Shown: positions 7,165 through 14,735 of the stretch, one piece after another | How the letters are laid out: each line of letters begins with the position of its first letter | Position numbering within the stretch: position 1 is the stretch's first letter | Translations under genes and position numbers: made by a program | Assembly (NCBI GenBank): GCA_024640185.1 | Contig: JAHEFN010000014.1 | Location: 1-15,633 of the forward strand | Origin: Gemmatimonadota bacterium | GTDB lineage: Bacteria > Gemmatimonadota > Gemmatimonadetes > Gemmatimonadales > GWC2-71-9 | Length of the DNA: 15,633 nucleotides | Reading direction: 5' to 3' | The notes under the pieces: model-generated | What the model was told of the DNA's origin: nothing | Databases searched by the model: none | The model's input: only the letters and a program-made list of their open reading frames with translations

Positions 7165-8099
7165 CCCACGCCATGGTTCCAAGTGCATTCGAGCAGCAGG
7201 TTCTGGCCGCGTGGCGCGGGGGGGCCTCCGCGCCGTCGACGGTCCGGGCCGAGGAGGACCCGATGTGCTGGGTCCACCTGGCGCTCCACTTCTCACTGGT
7301 CGCCTCGCGGATCATCCGTACGGCGCGACTCGGGGACCTCGATGGCGCCGCCGTCCTCAAGATGGACGGCTCCCCGGTCACCGCCCTCGAACGGTTGATC
7401 GAGGAACAGGTCGCCCGGGAGTTGGAGGCGACCGGCCTCCCGGTCACCCTGATCGGCGAGGAGACCGCCCCCGGGCAGCCCGCCGACGGGATGACCCTGG
7501 CGATCGACCCCGTGGATGGCACCTGGTCCCTGGTGAACCGGACCGAGACCGTCGCGACCACGATCGCCCTCCTGCGAGATGGGCGCGCGATCGTCGGGGT
7601 GGTCGCCAATCCCGTGACCGCCGAGATCGCCTATGCCGCCGAGGGGCATCCGCCCCGGCTGCTGCAGTTGGGGTCCTTCGGGGAGGGTGACCGCGCGGTC
7701 ACCCTCCCCATCCCCCCGGCCGGTCCCGATGGGCTGCTGGTCAGCCTCCAGCCCCAGCGGGCCGCCGGCCCGTTTGCGAAACTGCTGCTGCGAGCGTGGC
7801 AGGCAGGTGACCTCGACATGGTGCGGGCGCCCGGTGGCTCGCCCTGCCTCGGCCTCCTCGAGGCGGCCAAGGGCAACTTCGCCTACGTGAACCTCTGGGA
7901 TCGGCGCGAGTCCGAGGCCTGGGACCTGTCGGCCGGGATGCTCCTGGTTCGGGCAGCCGGTGGCGAGGTGGTCGACCTCGACGGGCGGCCGTTGGGCACC
8001 TTCGGACATCAGGGGCCGTTCGTCGCGGCACTCCGCGCCGAGGATCGCGAACGACTGAGGACGCTGGTCCGCACGGCACGGGACGGGGACCGTGGCTGA
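7161..8099 (+). CDS. Inositol monophosphatase / CysQ-family phosphatase
   Basis: This 312-residue protein has the metal-dependent phosphatase motifs in order: KMDGSPVT (67-74), GEE (99-101), DPVDGT (116-121), GGSPCLGLLEAAKG, and AWDLSAG with Asp255 followed by AGGEVVDLDG. Glu100/101, Asp116, Asp119 and Asp255 would hold the Mg ions. The family removes phosphate from inositol monophosphate, fructose-1,6-bisphosphate, 3'-phosphoadenosine 5'-phosphate or NADP; the K-x-D-x-S-P-V-T spacing leans towards the CysQ side but does not decide the substrate. Start ATG 7161 overlaps the upstream stop by four bases, showing translational coupling to the fusion gene. It may reverse or prepare a phosphorylated ligand of that protein (inference). 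The stop lies inside the next gene. Confidence 0.88.
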   Translation: MTHAMVPSAFEQQVLAAWRGGASAPSTVRAEEDPMCWVHLALHFSLVASRIIRTARLGDLDGAAVLKMDGSPVTALERLIEEQVARELEATGLPVTLIGEETAPGQPADGMTLAIDPVDGTWSLVNRTETVATTIALLRDGRAIVGVVANPVTAEIAYAAEGHPPRLLQLGSFGEGDRAVTLPIPPAGPDGLLVSLQPQRAAGPFAKLLLRAWQAGDLDMVRAPGGSPCLGLLEAAKGNFAYVNLWDRRESEAWDLSAGMLLVRAAGGEVVDLDGRPLGTFGHQGPFVAALRAEDRERLRTLVRTARDGDRG

Positions 8100-10611
8100 G
8101 GTCGATCCGGTCACGGCCCTGACGACCGCGCTGCTGATTGTCGGTGGCCTGGTCGTCGCGGCCCTCACCTGGCGGTGGTGGCGGCTCACCCGTGTGCGGC
8201 GGGGCATCGCCCCTGTCGCCGACGCCGAGGCGATGCGGCTCGAGGAGCTACTGGAGGCGAGCCCCTGGCCGGCGTGCATCACTGCCCACGGACGGGTCGG
8301 GTTCATGAACCCCCCGATGGCCGCGTTGTCGGGTGCCGCGCTCGGTGCCCGCTTCGGCGACCTGTTCGTGGCGGGCAAGGACCGGGACCGGGCCACGGCG
8401 GCCGGCCACGGCAAGGGGGTCGCCGGTGATGCCGTGCTCCAGTTGCAGCGGCCGGACGACACGGTGCGCTATGTCGCGCTCACCACCGTGCCGGTTCACG
8501 GACGCGGGGAGGGCGTCCACCTCCAGTGGCTGCATGACCACACCGCCCAGCGCGAATCGCAGCAGGTGGCGACGGTGGCCCAGGCACGGCACGAGTCGAT
8601 CCTTCAGGGCCTCGCCGACTCGATCGTCATCATCAACGAACGGGGCCTGATCCTCTCCTTCAGCCCGGCCGCGGAGAAGGTCTTCGGCTATCGGGCCGAC
8701 GAGATCGTCGGCAGGAACATCTCGATGCTCATGCCCCCGCCCGACTGCGAGCGACACGACGAGTACCTCCGCGAATACGTGGAGGCCGGTTGGGCGAGCA
8801 GCGCCCGGGAGCGGATGGTGCTCACCGGGAACGCCCAGATCGTTCGCCCCGAGCGGGAGACCGTCGCGCTGCGCAAGGACGGGACGCGGTTCCCGATCCG
8901 GCTCGTGGTGAGCGAGGTGGACACCGGTGAGGAGCGCTTCTTCGTCGGCCTGCTGAGCGACCTGACCGAGCGCAAGATGCTCGAGAAGGAGGTGGCCGAC
9001 CGCGCGGCGTTCCAGGAGGCACTGCTCCAGTCGATCCCCTACCCGATGTTCGTGGTGGATGCCGAGGGCCACCTCGTCAGCTGCAACGACCCGCACGCCC
9101 GGACCTTCGGCCTGTCGGACACGAGGCTGCTCGGGTGCACGATCGGGGAGCTCCCCTACCTCGCCGAGGACACCCGGGTGGAGCTCTTCGAGCGGGCGCA
9201 GGAGGTGATCCGCGACGGGAGCCAGTACAGCCAGGAACTCACCGTCACCCACGCCGACGGAACCGAGCACGTCGCGATCTTCTCTGCGGACGGCTTCCGC
9301 ACCTCGGCCGGGCTGCCGGGGGGCCTGATCGGGTTGCTGGTGGACATCACGGACCAGAAGCGCACGGCGGCGGAACTCAAGGCCGCGAAGGAGAAGGCCG
9401 AGCACGCCCACGCCATCATCGAGGTCCAGCGACGGCGCATGCAGAACGAACTCGACGTGGGGCGCCACATCCAGCTGAGCATGGTGCCGGGCCAGTTTCC
9501 CGCGCTGGCCATGGCCGACGTCTGGGGGATGCTGCGGCCCGCCCGCGAGGTCGGCGGTGACTTCTACGACTTCTTCATGCCGACCGAGGACGAGATCTGG
9601 CTCTGCATCGGGGATGTCTCGGGGAAGGGCGTCCCGGCGGCCCTCCTGATGGCGGTCACCAAGACCCTGATCAAGTCGTTCGCGACCCAGGGCCGGACGC
9701 CGGGGGATGTCGCCACCCAGGTGAACGAGGAGCTGAGTCGCGACAATGAGGCGTCGATGTTCGTCACGGCCTTCATCGCCAGGCTCGACCTGCGCTCCGG
9801 TGAGCTCTGCTACACCAACGCCGGCCACAATCCTCCCGTCGTACGACGGGCCACCGGAGCGGTGGAGCGCTACGCGACTCGCCACGGCGTGGTACTCGGC
9901 GCGGCCGAGGACCAGACCTACGGGGAGTCGTTGACGCGCCTGGTGCCCGGTGACACCCTGCTCCTGTACACCGATGGGGTGACGGAGGCGATGGACACCG
10001 AGGAGCGGCTCTTCGGTGACGCCCAGCTGCAGGAGGTGATGCGGCAGGCCCCGACCGGATCTGCCCGGGCCCTCGCTGCCGCGGTGGTCGCCAGCGTCGA
10101 CCGGTTTTCCGACGGGGCGGAGCAGGCGGACGACATCACCCTGCTCTCGTTGCGCTACGGACCCCGGGTGGCGACGACCGAAGCCAACCGCCACACCCTG
10201 CAGGTCCGAAACGACCTCACCGAGATCGCCGCCGCCCTGGCGCGGGTGGAGGACCTCGTGGCGCGGTGCGGCGGGGACCGCGAGACCCAATCACGCTTTG
10301 CATCGGCCTTCGACGAGGTGCTCAGCAACATCATGAAGTACGGCTATCCCGACGGCCGGGTGCACCTGATCGACTGCGAGATCCGCCGGGAGGGGGATGC
10401 GATCCGCGCGGTCATCTCCGACGACGGCACGCCCTTCGACCCGACGGATGCCCCGGCCCCGGACACCAACCTCGCCCTGGAAGACCGGGCCCTGGGCGGT
10501 CTGGGCATCCACCTGGTGCGCCAGATGTTCGACGGCGTCCACTACCAGCATCGGTCGGGACGCAACGTGCTGACGATGTCGAGGGCACTTCAGGCCGTGG
10601 ATCGGCGGTGA
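8092..10611 (+). CDS. Membrane-anchored PAS-PAS-PAS-PP2C (RsbU/SpoIIE)-HATPase (RsbW-like) regulator
   Basis: The 839-residue protein starts at GTG 8092, overlapping the upstream gene by eight bases. A single membrane helix (about 8-29) is followed by a degenerate PAS domain (about 50-160), two clearer PAS domains (about 165-290 and 300-420) and a short coiled coil. The SpoIIE-type PP2C domain (about 450-690) shows GGDFYD (488-493), GDVSGKG (507-513) and ADDIT (679-683), giving the metal-binding aspartates. The C-terminal GHKL ATPase domain shows an N-box DEVLSN (741-746), DDG (777-779) and GGLGIHL (802-808), as in RsbW. It should both dephosphorylate and phosphorylate a STAS antagonist, most simply the protein encoded at 4208, with the PAS domains sensing a small ligand or redox state. 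Combining both opposing activities in one chain is a known but less usual arrangement. Confidence 0.93.
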   Translation: MAEVDPVTALTTALLIVGGLVVAALTWRWWRLTRVRRGIAPVADAEAMRLEELLEASPWPACITAHGRVGFMNPPMAALSGAALGARFGDLFVAGKDRDRATAAGHGKGVAGDAVLQLQRPDDTVRYVALTTVPVHGRGEGVHLQWLHDHTAQRESQQVATVAQARHESILQGLADSIVIINERGLILSFSPAAEKVFGYRADEIVGRNISMLMPPPDCERHDEYLREYVEAGWASSARERMVLTGNAQIVRPERETVALRKDGTRFPIRLVVSEVDTGEERFFVGLLSDLTERKMLEKEVADRAAFQEALLQSIPYPMFVVDAEGHLVSCNDPHARTFGLSDTRLLGCTIGELPYLAEDTRVELFERAQEVIRDGSQYSQELTVTHADGTEHVAIFSADGFRTSAGLPGGLIGLLVDITDQKRTAAELKAAKEKAEHAHAIIEVQRRRMQNELDVGRHIQLSMVPGQFPALAMADVWGMLRPAREVGGDFYDFFMPTEDEIWLCIGDVSGKGVPAALLMAVTKTLIKSFATQGRTPGDVATQVNEELSRDNEASMFVTAFIARLDLRSGELCYTNAGHNPPVVRRATGAVERYATRHGVVLGAAEDQTYGESLTRLVPGDTLLLYTDGVTEAMDTEERLFGDAQLQEVMRQAPTGSARALAAAVVASVDRFSDGAEQADDITLLSLRYGPRVATTEANRHTLQVRNDLTEIAAALARVEDLVARCGGDRETQSRFASAFDEVLSNIMKYGYPDGRVHLIDCEIRREGDAIRAVISDDGTPFDPTDAPAPDTNLALEDRALGGLGIHLVRQMFDGVHYQHRSGRNVLTMSRALQAVDRR

Positions 10612-10627
10612 GGCGGAGCGGCAAGCG

Positions 10628-13177
10628 TCAGTCCGACGACCCCACCAGCGCGCGGAACGCGGGCGTCGCCTCGAGCGGCTCGAACCACCACCCCAACCCA
10701 TCCGCCCGCTCGGGCGAGGACACCAGGTAGCGCCGGAGTTCATCGATGGCCGCGGTGGTGTCCTGCAGCAGCACGAAGACGAAGGCCGAGAACTGGGCGA
10801 GGTCGGCACTCGGGTCGAGTTCGCCACTGGCCCTCGACTTGGCCACCACCGCCCTGGCACTGTCCTCGAGACCGGCGCGCGCCAGCACCGCGGCGACCAG
10901 CAGGTTGCTGTTGAGGCGCGTGAACCCCTGACGCGCCGGCGCGGAGAGCGCCGTCGTGGAATCGGCGAGCCGCCAGGCCAGCTGGGGGTCAGGATTGGTG
11001 ACCCACGGGGTGGTCTGCATGAACAACCCGCAGCGGGGCGCCTGGTAGTTGGCCGGGAAGCGCTGCTGAAGCTGGGTACACCACCGCTCCGCCTGCTGCC
11101 ATTCACGCAGGTCGTACGCCCCGAGGAAGAGCCGGGCCAGCACGGTCTCGGCGTTGGAGAGGTAGGCATCGGCTTCGTAGGCGCTCCGGGCCGCCTCGTA
11201 CGACTGGTAGTCGGTGGCGTCCGTCACCCGGGTGTAGAGGTGCGACAGCGAGGCCAGTGCTCCGGCCTGGGTGGGATTGACGCGAACCGCCGCCTCGAGA
11301 TCGTCCCGGGCGCCCACCAGGAGGCCGTCGAGGCTGTCCTGGGTGGCCCCGATGCCGAGCAGGTACTTCCAGTACCGCAGGGTGCCCCGCGCCTCGAGGG
11401 CATCCGGATGGAGGGAGTCGAGCGCCAGGGCCCGGTCGGCGTGGCCCAGCCCCCGGTCGATCGGTGCCCGGGCGGCGATCGGGTCCAGTCCGTGCTTGCG
11501 CGACTCGTCATAGGCGACCCACGCGCGGAGGGTCGGGGCGTCGGCCCAGCGCGGGTCCCGTGACTCGGCGATCGCCAGCAGCGAGTCGGCGCGGGCGAAC
11601 ATCGGCTCCGCCTCCTGCAGGGGCACGCCCGCGGCGTTGCGGCGAAGCCGCTCGGCCCGCTGCAGGGCAAGCCAGGCATCCCGGTCACTGGTACCCTGCT
11701 GTTGCCGGCGCACCCGGATCTCGTCGCCGATCACGATGCGGATCAGGCTGCCAACCTCGTCCGCGGTGGAGTCCACGATGGCCGTGAGGTTCCCGGCCGG
11801 CAGGGTGAGCACCCGCGGCCGGTCGCCGAGATCGGCCCCCGAGTTCCCATCGATCAGGCGCACGGTGACCTTGACCTGGTCTCCCTCCAGCTCGACCGAC
11901 CCCCGAACCAGGGTGCCCACCTGCAGGACGCGGGCGATGCTGTCGCTGGGCAGCCCCTCGACGTGCCGGAACGGCTCGACGCCGCCCCGGGAGACCACGT
12001 CAAGTTCCCGGACCATGCCGAGGGTTCGGATCAACGATTCGGTGAGGCCATCCGCCAGACCCTCGAGCTGCCCGCCGGGGGAGAAGTCGTCGAAGTAGAG
12101 CACCGCGAGGTCCCGGCGGTCGAGCCCCCCGAGATCCGCGAGGGAGGCCTGTGTGCCGCCCCTGGAGAGGCTCCAGGCCCCGAACGCCCCGCCTGCCAAC
12201 AGCACAGCCCCGAGGGCGAGCACCAGCGGCCGGCGCCACCAGGGGCGGAGATCGAGCCGGGCGATCGGGAAGGCATTGGTCTGGGCCCCCATGGTTCGCC
12301 GTGCCGTCGTATGGCGCATCGTCATGAGGCGGGTCGAGGTGTGCCCACTCGGCGCGGCCGCGAGGAGCGCCGCGAACTCGGCGCAATCCTGCGGCCGGTC
12401 GGCCGGGGACTTCCCCATGGCGGAGAAGATCGCCAGTTCGATCTCCTCGGGGACCGCCGGTCGGATGATGCGCACGCTGGGGACCTGTTCCATCACGTGC
12501 TTGGCCAAAATGGCCGCGCCGTTCTTGCCGCTGAACGGTGGCTCCCCGGCCAGCATCTCGAAGAGGACGCAGCCCAGCGAGTACACGTCCGAGCTGGGCG
12601 TCGCGGTCTCCCCCATCCCCTGCTCGGGGGACATGTAGGCCGGGGTGCCGAGCGCCATGCCCGTCTTGGTGAGCTTCTGGTGTCCCTCCTCGACCGCACG
12701 GGCGATACCGAAGTCCGCCACCAGGGCGTGGCCACCGGAGAGCAGGATGTTGTCGGGCTTGATGTCCCGATGCACGACGTTCTGTGCGTGGGCGTGGGCG
12801 AGCGCGTCCGCCACCTCGAGGGTGATCTGCAGGGCGTCCTCGAGCGGGAGCTGCCCCTCCTTCTCGATCCGGTCGGCGAGTGACTCGCCCTCGACGAACG
12901 GCATCACGTAGTACAGCAAACCGTCAGCGACGCCTGAATCGTACATCCCGAGGATGTGTGGGTGCTGGAGCCGGCCGGCCACCCGGATCTCGCGCTCGAA
13001 CCGCTCCGCGCCGATGCTGGCGCTGAGATCCGGCAACAAAACCTTGATCGCCACGGCCCGGTCGTGCTTGAGATCCATCGCGTGGTAGACCGTGGCCATC
13101 CCCCCGCGCCCGAGCTCGCGGGTGATCTCGTAGCGGTCGCCAAGGACCGCGCGGAGTCGGGGGATCATGTCGTCCAT
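10628..13177 (-). CDS. Membrane Ser/Thr protein kinase with TolB-like and TPR C-terminal region
   Basis: The protein is 849 residues from ATG 13177, chosen because GGAAGGAG sits five bases upstream; the frame continues to 13267 without such a site. The cytosolic kinase domain (about 14-275) is complete: GRGGMATVY (23-31), VAIK with Lys45, HRDIKPDN with Asp138, DFG (155-157), GTPAYMSPEQ and SDVYSLG. One membrane helix follows (about 317-336). The C-terminal half begins with LAVLYFDDFS, GQLEGLADGLTESLI, a TolB-N-like module often seen beside adenylate cyclases and kinases, and continues with alpha-helical TPR-like repeats (about 490-840). This layout is frequent in Gemmatimonadota and Acidobacteria. 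It is a likely sensor kinase with an extracytoplasmic repeat domain; targets are unknown. It converges on the upstream operon with only 16 bases between stops. Confidence 0.93.
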   Translation of the reverse strand: MDDMIPRLRAVLGDRYEITRELGRGGMATVYHAMDLKHDRAVAIKVLLPDLSASIGAERFEREIRVAGRLQHPHILGMYDSGVADGLLYYVMPFVEGESLADRIEKEGQLPLEDALQITLEVADALAHAHAQNVVHRDIKPDNILLSGGHALVADFGIARAVEEGHQKLTKTGMALGTPAYMSPEQGMGETATPSSDVYSLGCVLFEMLAGEPPFSGKNGAAILAKHVMEQVPSVRIIRPAVPEEIELAIFSAMGKSPADRPQDCAEFAALLAAAPSGHTSTRLMTMRHTTARRTMGAQTNAFPIARLDLRPWWRRPLVLALGAVLLAGGAFGAWSLSRGGTQASLADLGGLDRRDLAVLYFDDFSPGGQLEGLADGLTESLIRTLGMVRELDVVSRGGVEPFRHVEGLPSDSIARVLQVGTLVRGSVELEGDQVKVTVRLIDGNSGADLGDRPRVLTLPAGNLTAIVDSTADEVGSLIRIVIGDEIRVRRQQQGTSDRDAWLALQRAERLRRNAAGVPLQEAEPMFARADSLLAIAESRDPRWADAPTLRAWVAYDESRKHGLDPIAARAPIDRGLGHADRALALDSLHPDALEARGTLRYWKYLLGIGATQDSLDGLLVGARDDLEAAVRVNPTQAGALASLSHLYTRVTDATDYQSYEAARSAYEADAYLSNAETVLARLFLGAYDLREWQQAERWCTQLQQRFPANYQAPRCGLFMQTTPWVTNPDPQLAWRLADSTTALSAPARQGFTRLNSNLLVAAVLARAGLEDSARAVVAKSRASGELDPSADLAQFSAFVFVLLQDTTAAIDELRRYLVSSPERADGLGWWFEPLEATPAFRALVGSSD

Positions 13178-13182
13178 CACGG

Positions 13183-13190
13183 CTCCTTCC
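13183..13190 (-). promoter_or_regulatory. Ribosome binding site deciding the kinase start
   Basis: GGAAGGAG on minus, five bases before ATG 13177, is the strongest Shine-Dalgarno match near this gene and rules against the longer frame from 13267. Confidence 0.8.
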
Positions 13191-13466
13191 CGGGTCTTCC
13201 AAGCGGTCACGTCACGAGGGTCGGACGTGGTGCCACGGTACGCGTCCCCCCACGATGATAGCCGCACACCGACGGGGGAGCCAGAACGGCACCACCCGGC
13301 CGAGCGGGCCTGGTGCTCGGGTGAACTTGCGTGACCGGGTCGAGAAGGACCGATCGATTCGTCTTCGAGATCTCGCCATGGCGGAACAGGCCGCTGCTGC
13401 GGGCTTGCGATCGGGCCTCAAGACAGCCGAAGGCGGCGGTCAGAGTCGGCAGACTCCCCGAACATG
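13191..13466. other. Leader and promoter region of the kinase gene
   Basis: No protein gene is supported. A TATCAT -10-like element on minus lies at 13255-13260, which would give a leader of about 70 nt. The rest, up to the tRNA terminator, shows no recognisable element apart from a short CGTGG-TG-CCACG inverted repeat at 13226-13237. Confidence 0.5.
13255..13260 (-). promoter_or_regulatory. Candidate -10 element for the kinase gene
   Basis: TATCAT matches five of six bases of the sigma-70 -10 consensus. No good -35 is at 16-18 bases upstream (TGGCTC at 17), so this is a weak call. Confidence 0.35.
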
Positions 13467-13494
13467 AAAAGCGCCGCCCCCGAGGGAGCGGCGC
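13467..13494 (-). terminator. Intrinsic terminator of the tRNA cluster
   Basis: On minus GCGCCGCTCCC pairs with GGGGGCGGCGC over 11 bp (one G-U) around a 3-nt TCG loop and is followed by TTTTC. It starts 20 nt past the 3' end of tRNA-Lys and closes the tRNA transcript. Confidence 0.88.
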
Positions 13495-13514
13495 AATTCG
13501 TTGTCCTGCAATGA

Positions 13515-13587
<73 letters not shown>

Positions 13588-13602
13588 GGATCCATCTGTG
13601 CA

Positions 13603-13674
13603 TAGCCCCAACGGGAATCGAACCCGTCTCTCGACCTTGAAAGGGTCGCGTCCTAGCCGATAGACGATGGGGCC
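13603..13674 (-). tRNA. tRNA-Glu (TTC)
   Basis: A 72-nt cloverleaf: acceptor GGCCCCA pairs with TGGGGCT (first pair G-U), D-arm GTCT/GGAC, anticodon stem CGACC/GGTCG with loop CTTTCAA giving anticodon TTC, T-arm ACGGG-TTCGATT-CCCGT, discriminator A. No CCA is encoded. It lies 15 bases from tRNA-Lys and 22 from the second tRNA-Glu. Confidence 0.95.
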
Positions 13675-13696
13675 AATGTCCCCGTCGGGACCTGTA

Positions 13697-13769
<73 letters not shown>

Positions 13770-13773
13770 GTGT

Positions 13774-13787
13774 CGCGGCTCGCCGCG
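13774..13787 (-). other. Leader hairpin before tRNA-Glu (CTC)
   Basis: CGCGGC-GA-GCCGCG is a perfect 6-2-6 inverted repeat four bases upstream of the mature tRNA-Glu(CTC) 5' end. It would form in the precursor leader and could influence 5' processing. Confidence 0.4.
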
Positions 13788-13794
13788 GTCGGCC

Positions 13795-13822
13795 AATATA
13801 ACCCCGTGGCCAGTCTGGCCAC
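13795..13822 (-). promoter_or_regulatory. Candidate internal promoter with palindrome upstream of the Glu-Glu-Lys tRNAs
   Basis: TATATT (minus, 13795-13800) is a good -10 element 25 bases before tRNA-Glu(CTC). No -35 consensus precedes it; instead there is a perfect 17-bp palindrome, GTGGCCAG-A-CTGGCCAC (13806-13822), over the -35 spacer. This suggests a separately controlled second transcript within the cluster, or an operator. Confidence 0.4.
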
Positions 13823-13855
13823 CCGTACCGGGGATGCCAGTCCAGCCACACCGAT

Positions 13856-13876
13856 CGAGCCAATCCCGATGGCTCG
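13856..13876 (-). other. Hairpin directly after tRNA-Trp
   Basis: On minus CGAGCCA-TCGGGAT-TGGCTCG forms a perfect 7-bp stem with 7-nt loop, five bases past the tRNA-Trp 3' end. No T-run follows, so it is more likely a processing or attenuation element than a strong terminator. Confidence 0.45.
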
Positions 13877-13881
13877 TCAAA

Positions 13882-13954
13882 CAGGCCCGGAGGGACTTGA
13901 ACCCCCAACCCCCGGTTTTGGAGACCGGTGCTCTACCAATTGAGCTACGGACCT
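13882..13954 (-). tRNA. tRNA-Trp (CCA)
   Basis: A 73-nt cloverleaf: acceptor AGGTCCG/CGGGCCT, D-arm GCTC/GAGC, anticodon stem CCGGT/ACCGG with loop CTCCAAA giving anticodon CCA, T-arm GGGGG-TTCAAGT-CCCTC, discriminator G as usual for Trp. The 3' CCA is not encoded. It is 18 bases from tRNA-His, and a 112-base spacer separates it from the Glu genes. Confidence 0.95.
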
Positions 13955-13972
13955 ATACCTCTCCGATCACAG

Positions 13973-14047
13973 GGTGCCTGACGGGGATCGAACCCGCAGC
14001 CTCCGGAACCACAATCCGGCGCTCTAACCGATTGAGCTACAAGCACC
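13973..14047 (-). tRNA. tRNA-His (GTG)
   Basis: A 75-nt cloverleaf counted with the extra G at position -1, which pairs with discriminator C73, the identity mark of tRNA-His. Acceptor GTGCTTG/CAGGCAC, D-arm GCTC/GAGC, anticodon stem CCGGA/TCCGG with loop TTGTGGT giving anticodon GTG, T-arm GCGGG-TTCGATC-CCCGT. It is the first gene of the cluster, 43 bases past the pabC-like stop. Confidence 0.95.
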
Positions 14048-14065
14048 ATGCCCAACGAGCCCTAG

Positions 14066-14086
14066 AAAATGCCCGCCGGGAGGGCA
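14066..14086 (-). terminator. Weak hairpin between pabC-like gene and tRNA-His
   Basis: On minus TGCCC-TCCCGGC-GGGCA is followed by TTTTC. The stem is only 5 bp, so termination would be partial. TTGACC (14089-14094), overlapping the pabC-like stop codon, could alternatively be a -35 element for the tRNAs, but no good -10 lies at the right distance (TTTTCT at 19 bases). Confidence 0.3.
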
Positions 14087-14090
14087 CCGG

Positions 14091-14735
14091 TCAACCCGGG
14101 GTTCTGTGCCAGAACCGCGAGGCCACGGCCGCGGTCCGCCGGTTTCCGGGAACCGGCTCGCCATCGAGGCTGTCCACGGGCACCACGCCACGCACGGCAT
14201 TGCAGGCCAGCATGGCGTACCAGGCCATCTCATCCCGCCTCAGGGGGGCCGTGACGACGGTCCCCCGCACCGTCTCCAGCAACCGGGCCCGTGCCACGCT
14301 CGGCAAACCACCGAGCTCGAGGGGCGGGAAACAGAGCGTCTCCCCGTCCCACCAGCCGATCGCCCAGATGGTCGCCTCGACCACCCGGCCCTCGGCGTCC
14401 AGCAGGAGTGCATCGTCCGCCCCGATCGGCGCAACGGAGGTGCGTGCCGCGTTGAGCCAGGAGCGCTCGGCAATCTTGTGGGGATAGCCTCGATGGGGCG
14501 CCGGCGAGGTCGCCAGCGCCAGCGGCTTCTGTTCGGGAAGTGGCAGTTCCTCGATCTCGCAGCCGAAGAGGCTGATCTCGAAGCGCACCACCCGATCATC
14601 CCCGCCGCTGGGCGACACGAGGTCCGGGATCGGGATGCCGAGGGCATCCCCGCTCCGCCGCAATCGATCCAGGTGGAGCCGCCAGAGCGGGGCCGCTCCC
14701 TCGATCACCCGCACGGTCTCGATCAGTACGGTCAC
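14091..14735 (-). CDS. pabC: Aminotransferase class IV, PabC-like (4-amino-4-deoxychorismate lyase)
   Basis: This 214-residue protein starts at GTG 14735, with GGAGG four bases upstream and a GTGA overlap with the stop of the EamA gene. Class IV PLP-enzyme features are present: ETVRVIEG and HLDRLRRSGDALG at the N-terminus, a probable PLP lysine (Lys87 in YPHKIAER), ALLLDAEGRVVEATIWAIGWW with Glu120, and a C-terminal MLACNAVRGVVPVDSLDG. PabC converts aminodeoxychorismate to p-aminobenzoate for folate synthesis. It is shorter than E. coli PabC (269 residues) and resembles the lyase half of PabB-PabC fusions. No pabB or pabA is in the window. A D-amino-acid or branched-chain aminotransferase is less likely because of the length and the CNA motif. 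Confidence 0.8.
   Translation of the reverse strand: MTVLIETVRVIEGAAPLWRLHLDRLRRSGDALGIPIPDLVSPSGGDDRVVRFEISLFGCEIEELPLPEQKPLALATSPAPHRGYPHKIAERSWLNAARTSVAPIGADDALLLDAEGRVVEATIWAIGWWDGETLCFPPLELGGLPSVARARLLETVRGTVVTAPLRRDEMAWYAMLACNAVRGVVPVDSLDGEPVPGNRRTAAVASRFWHRTPG

Noticed and set aside
4360..7296. A 978-codon open frame on the minus strand opposite the fusion gene
   Set aside because: Its translation is rich in Arg, Gly, His and Pro with no domain pattern, while the plus strand encodes clear kinase and NUDT9-like motifs. It is a GC-driven antisense shadow.
8248..10290. A 680-codon minus-strand frame opposite the PP2C regulator
   Set aside because: No recognisable motif; the plus strand has intact PAS, PP2C and HATPase signatures.
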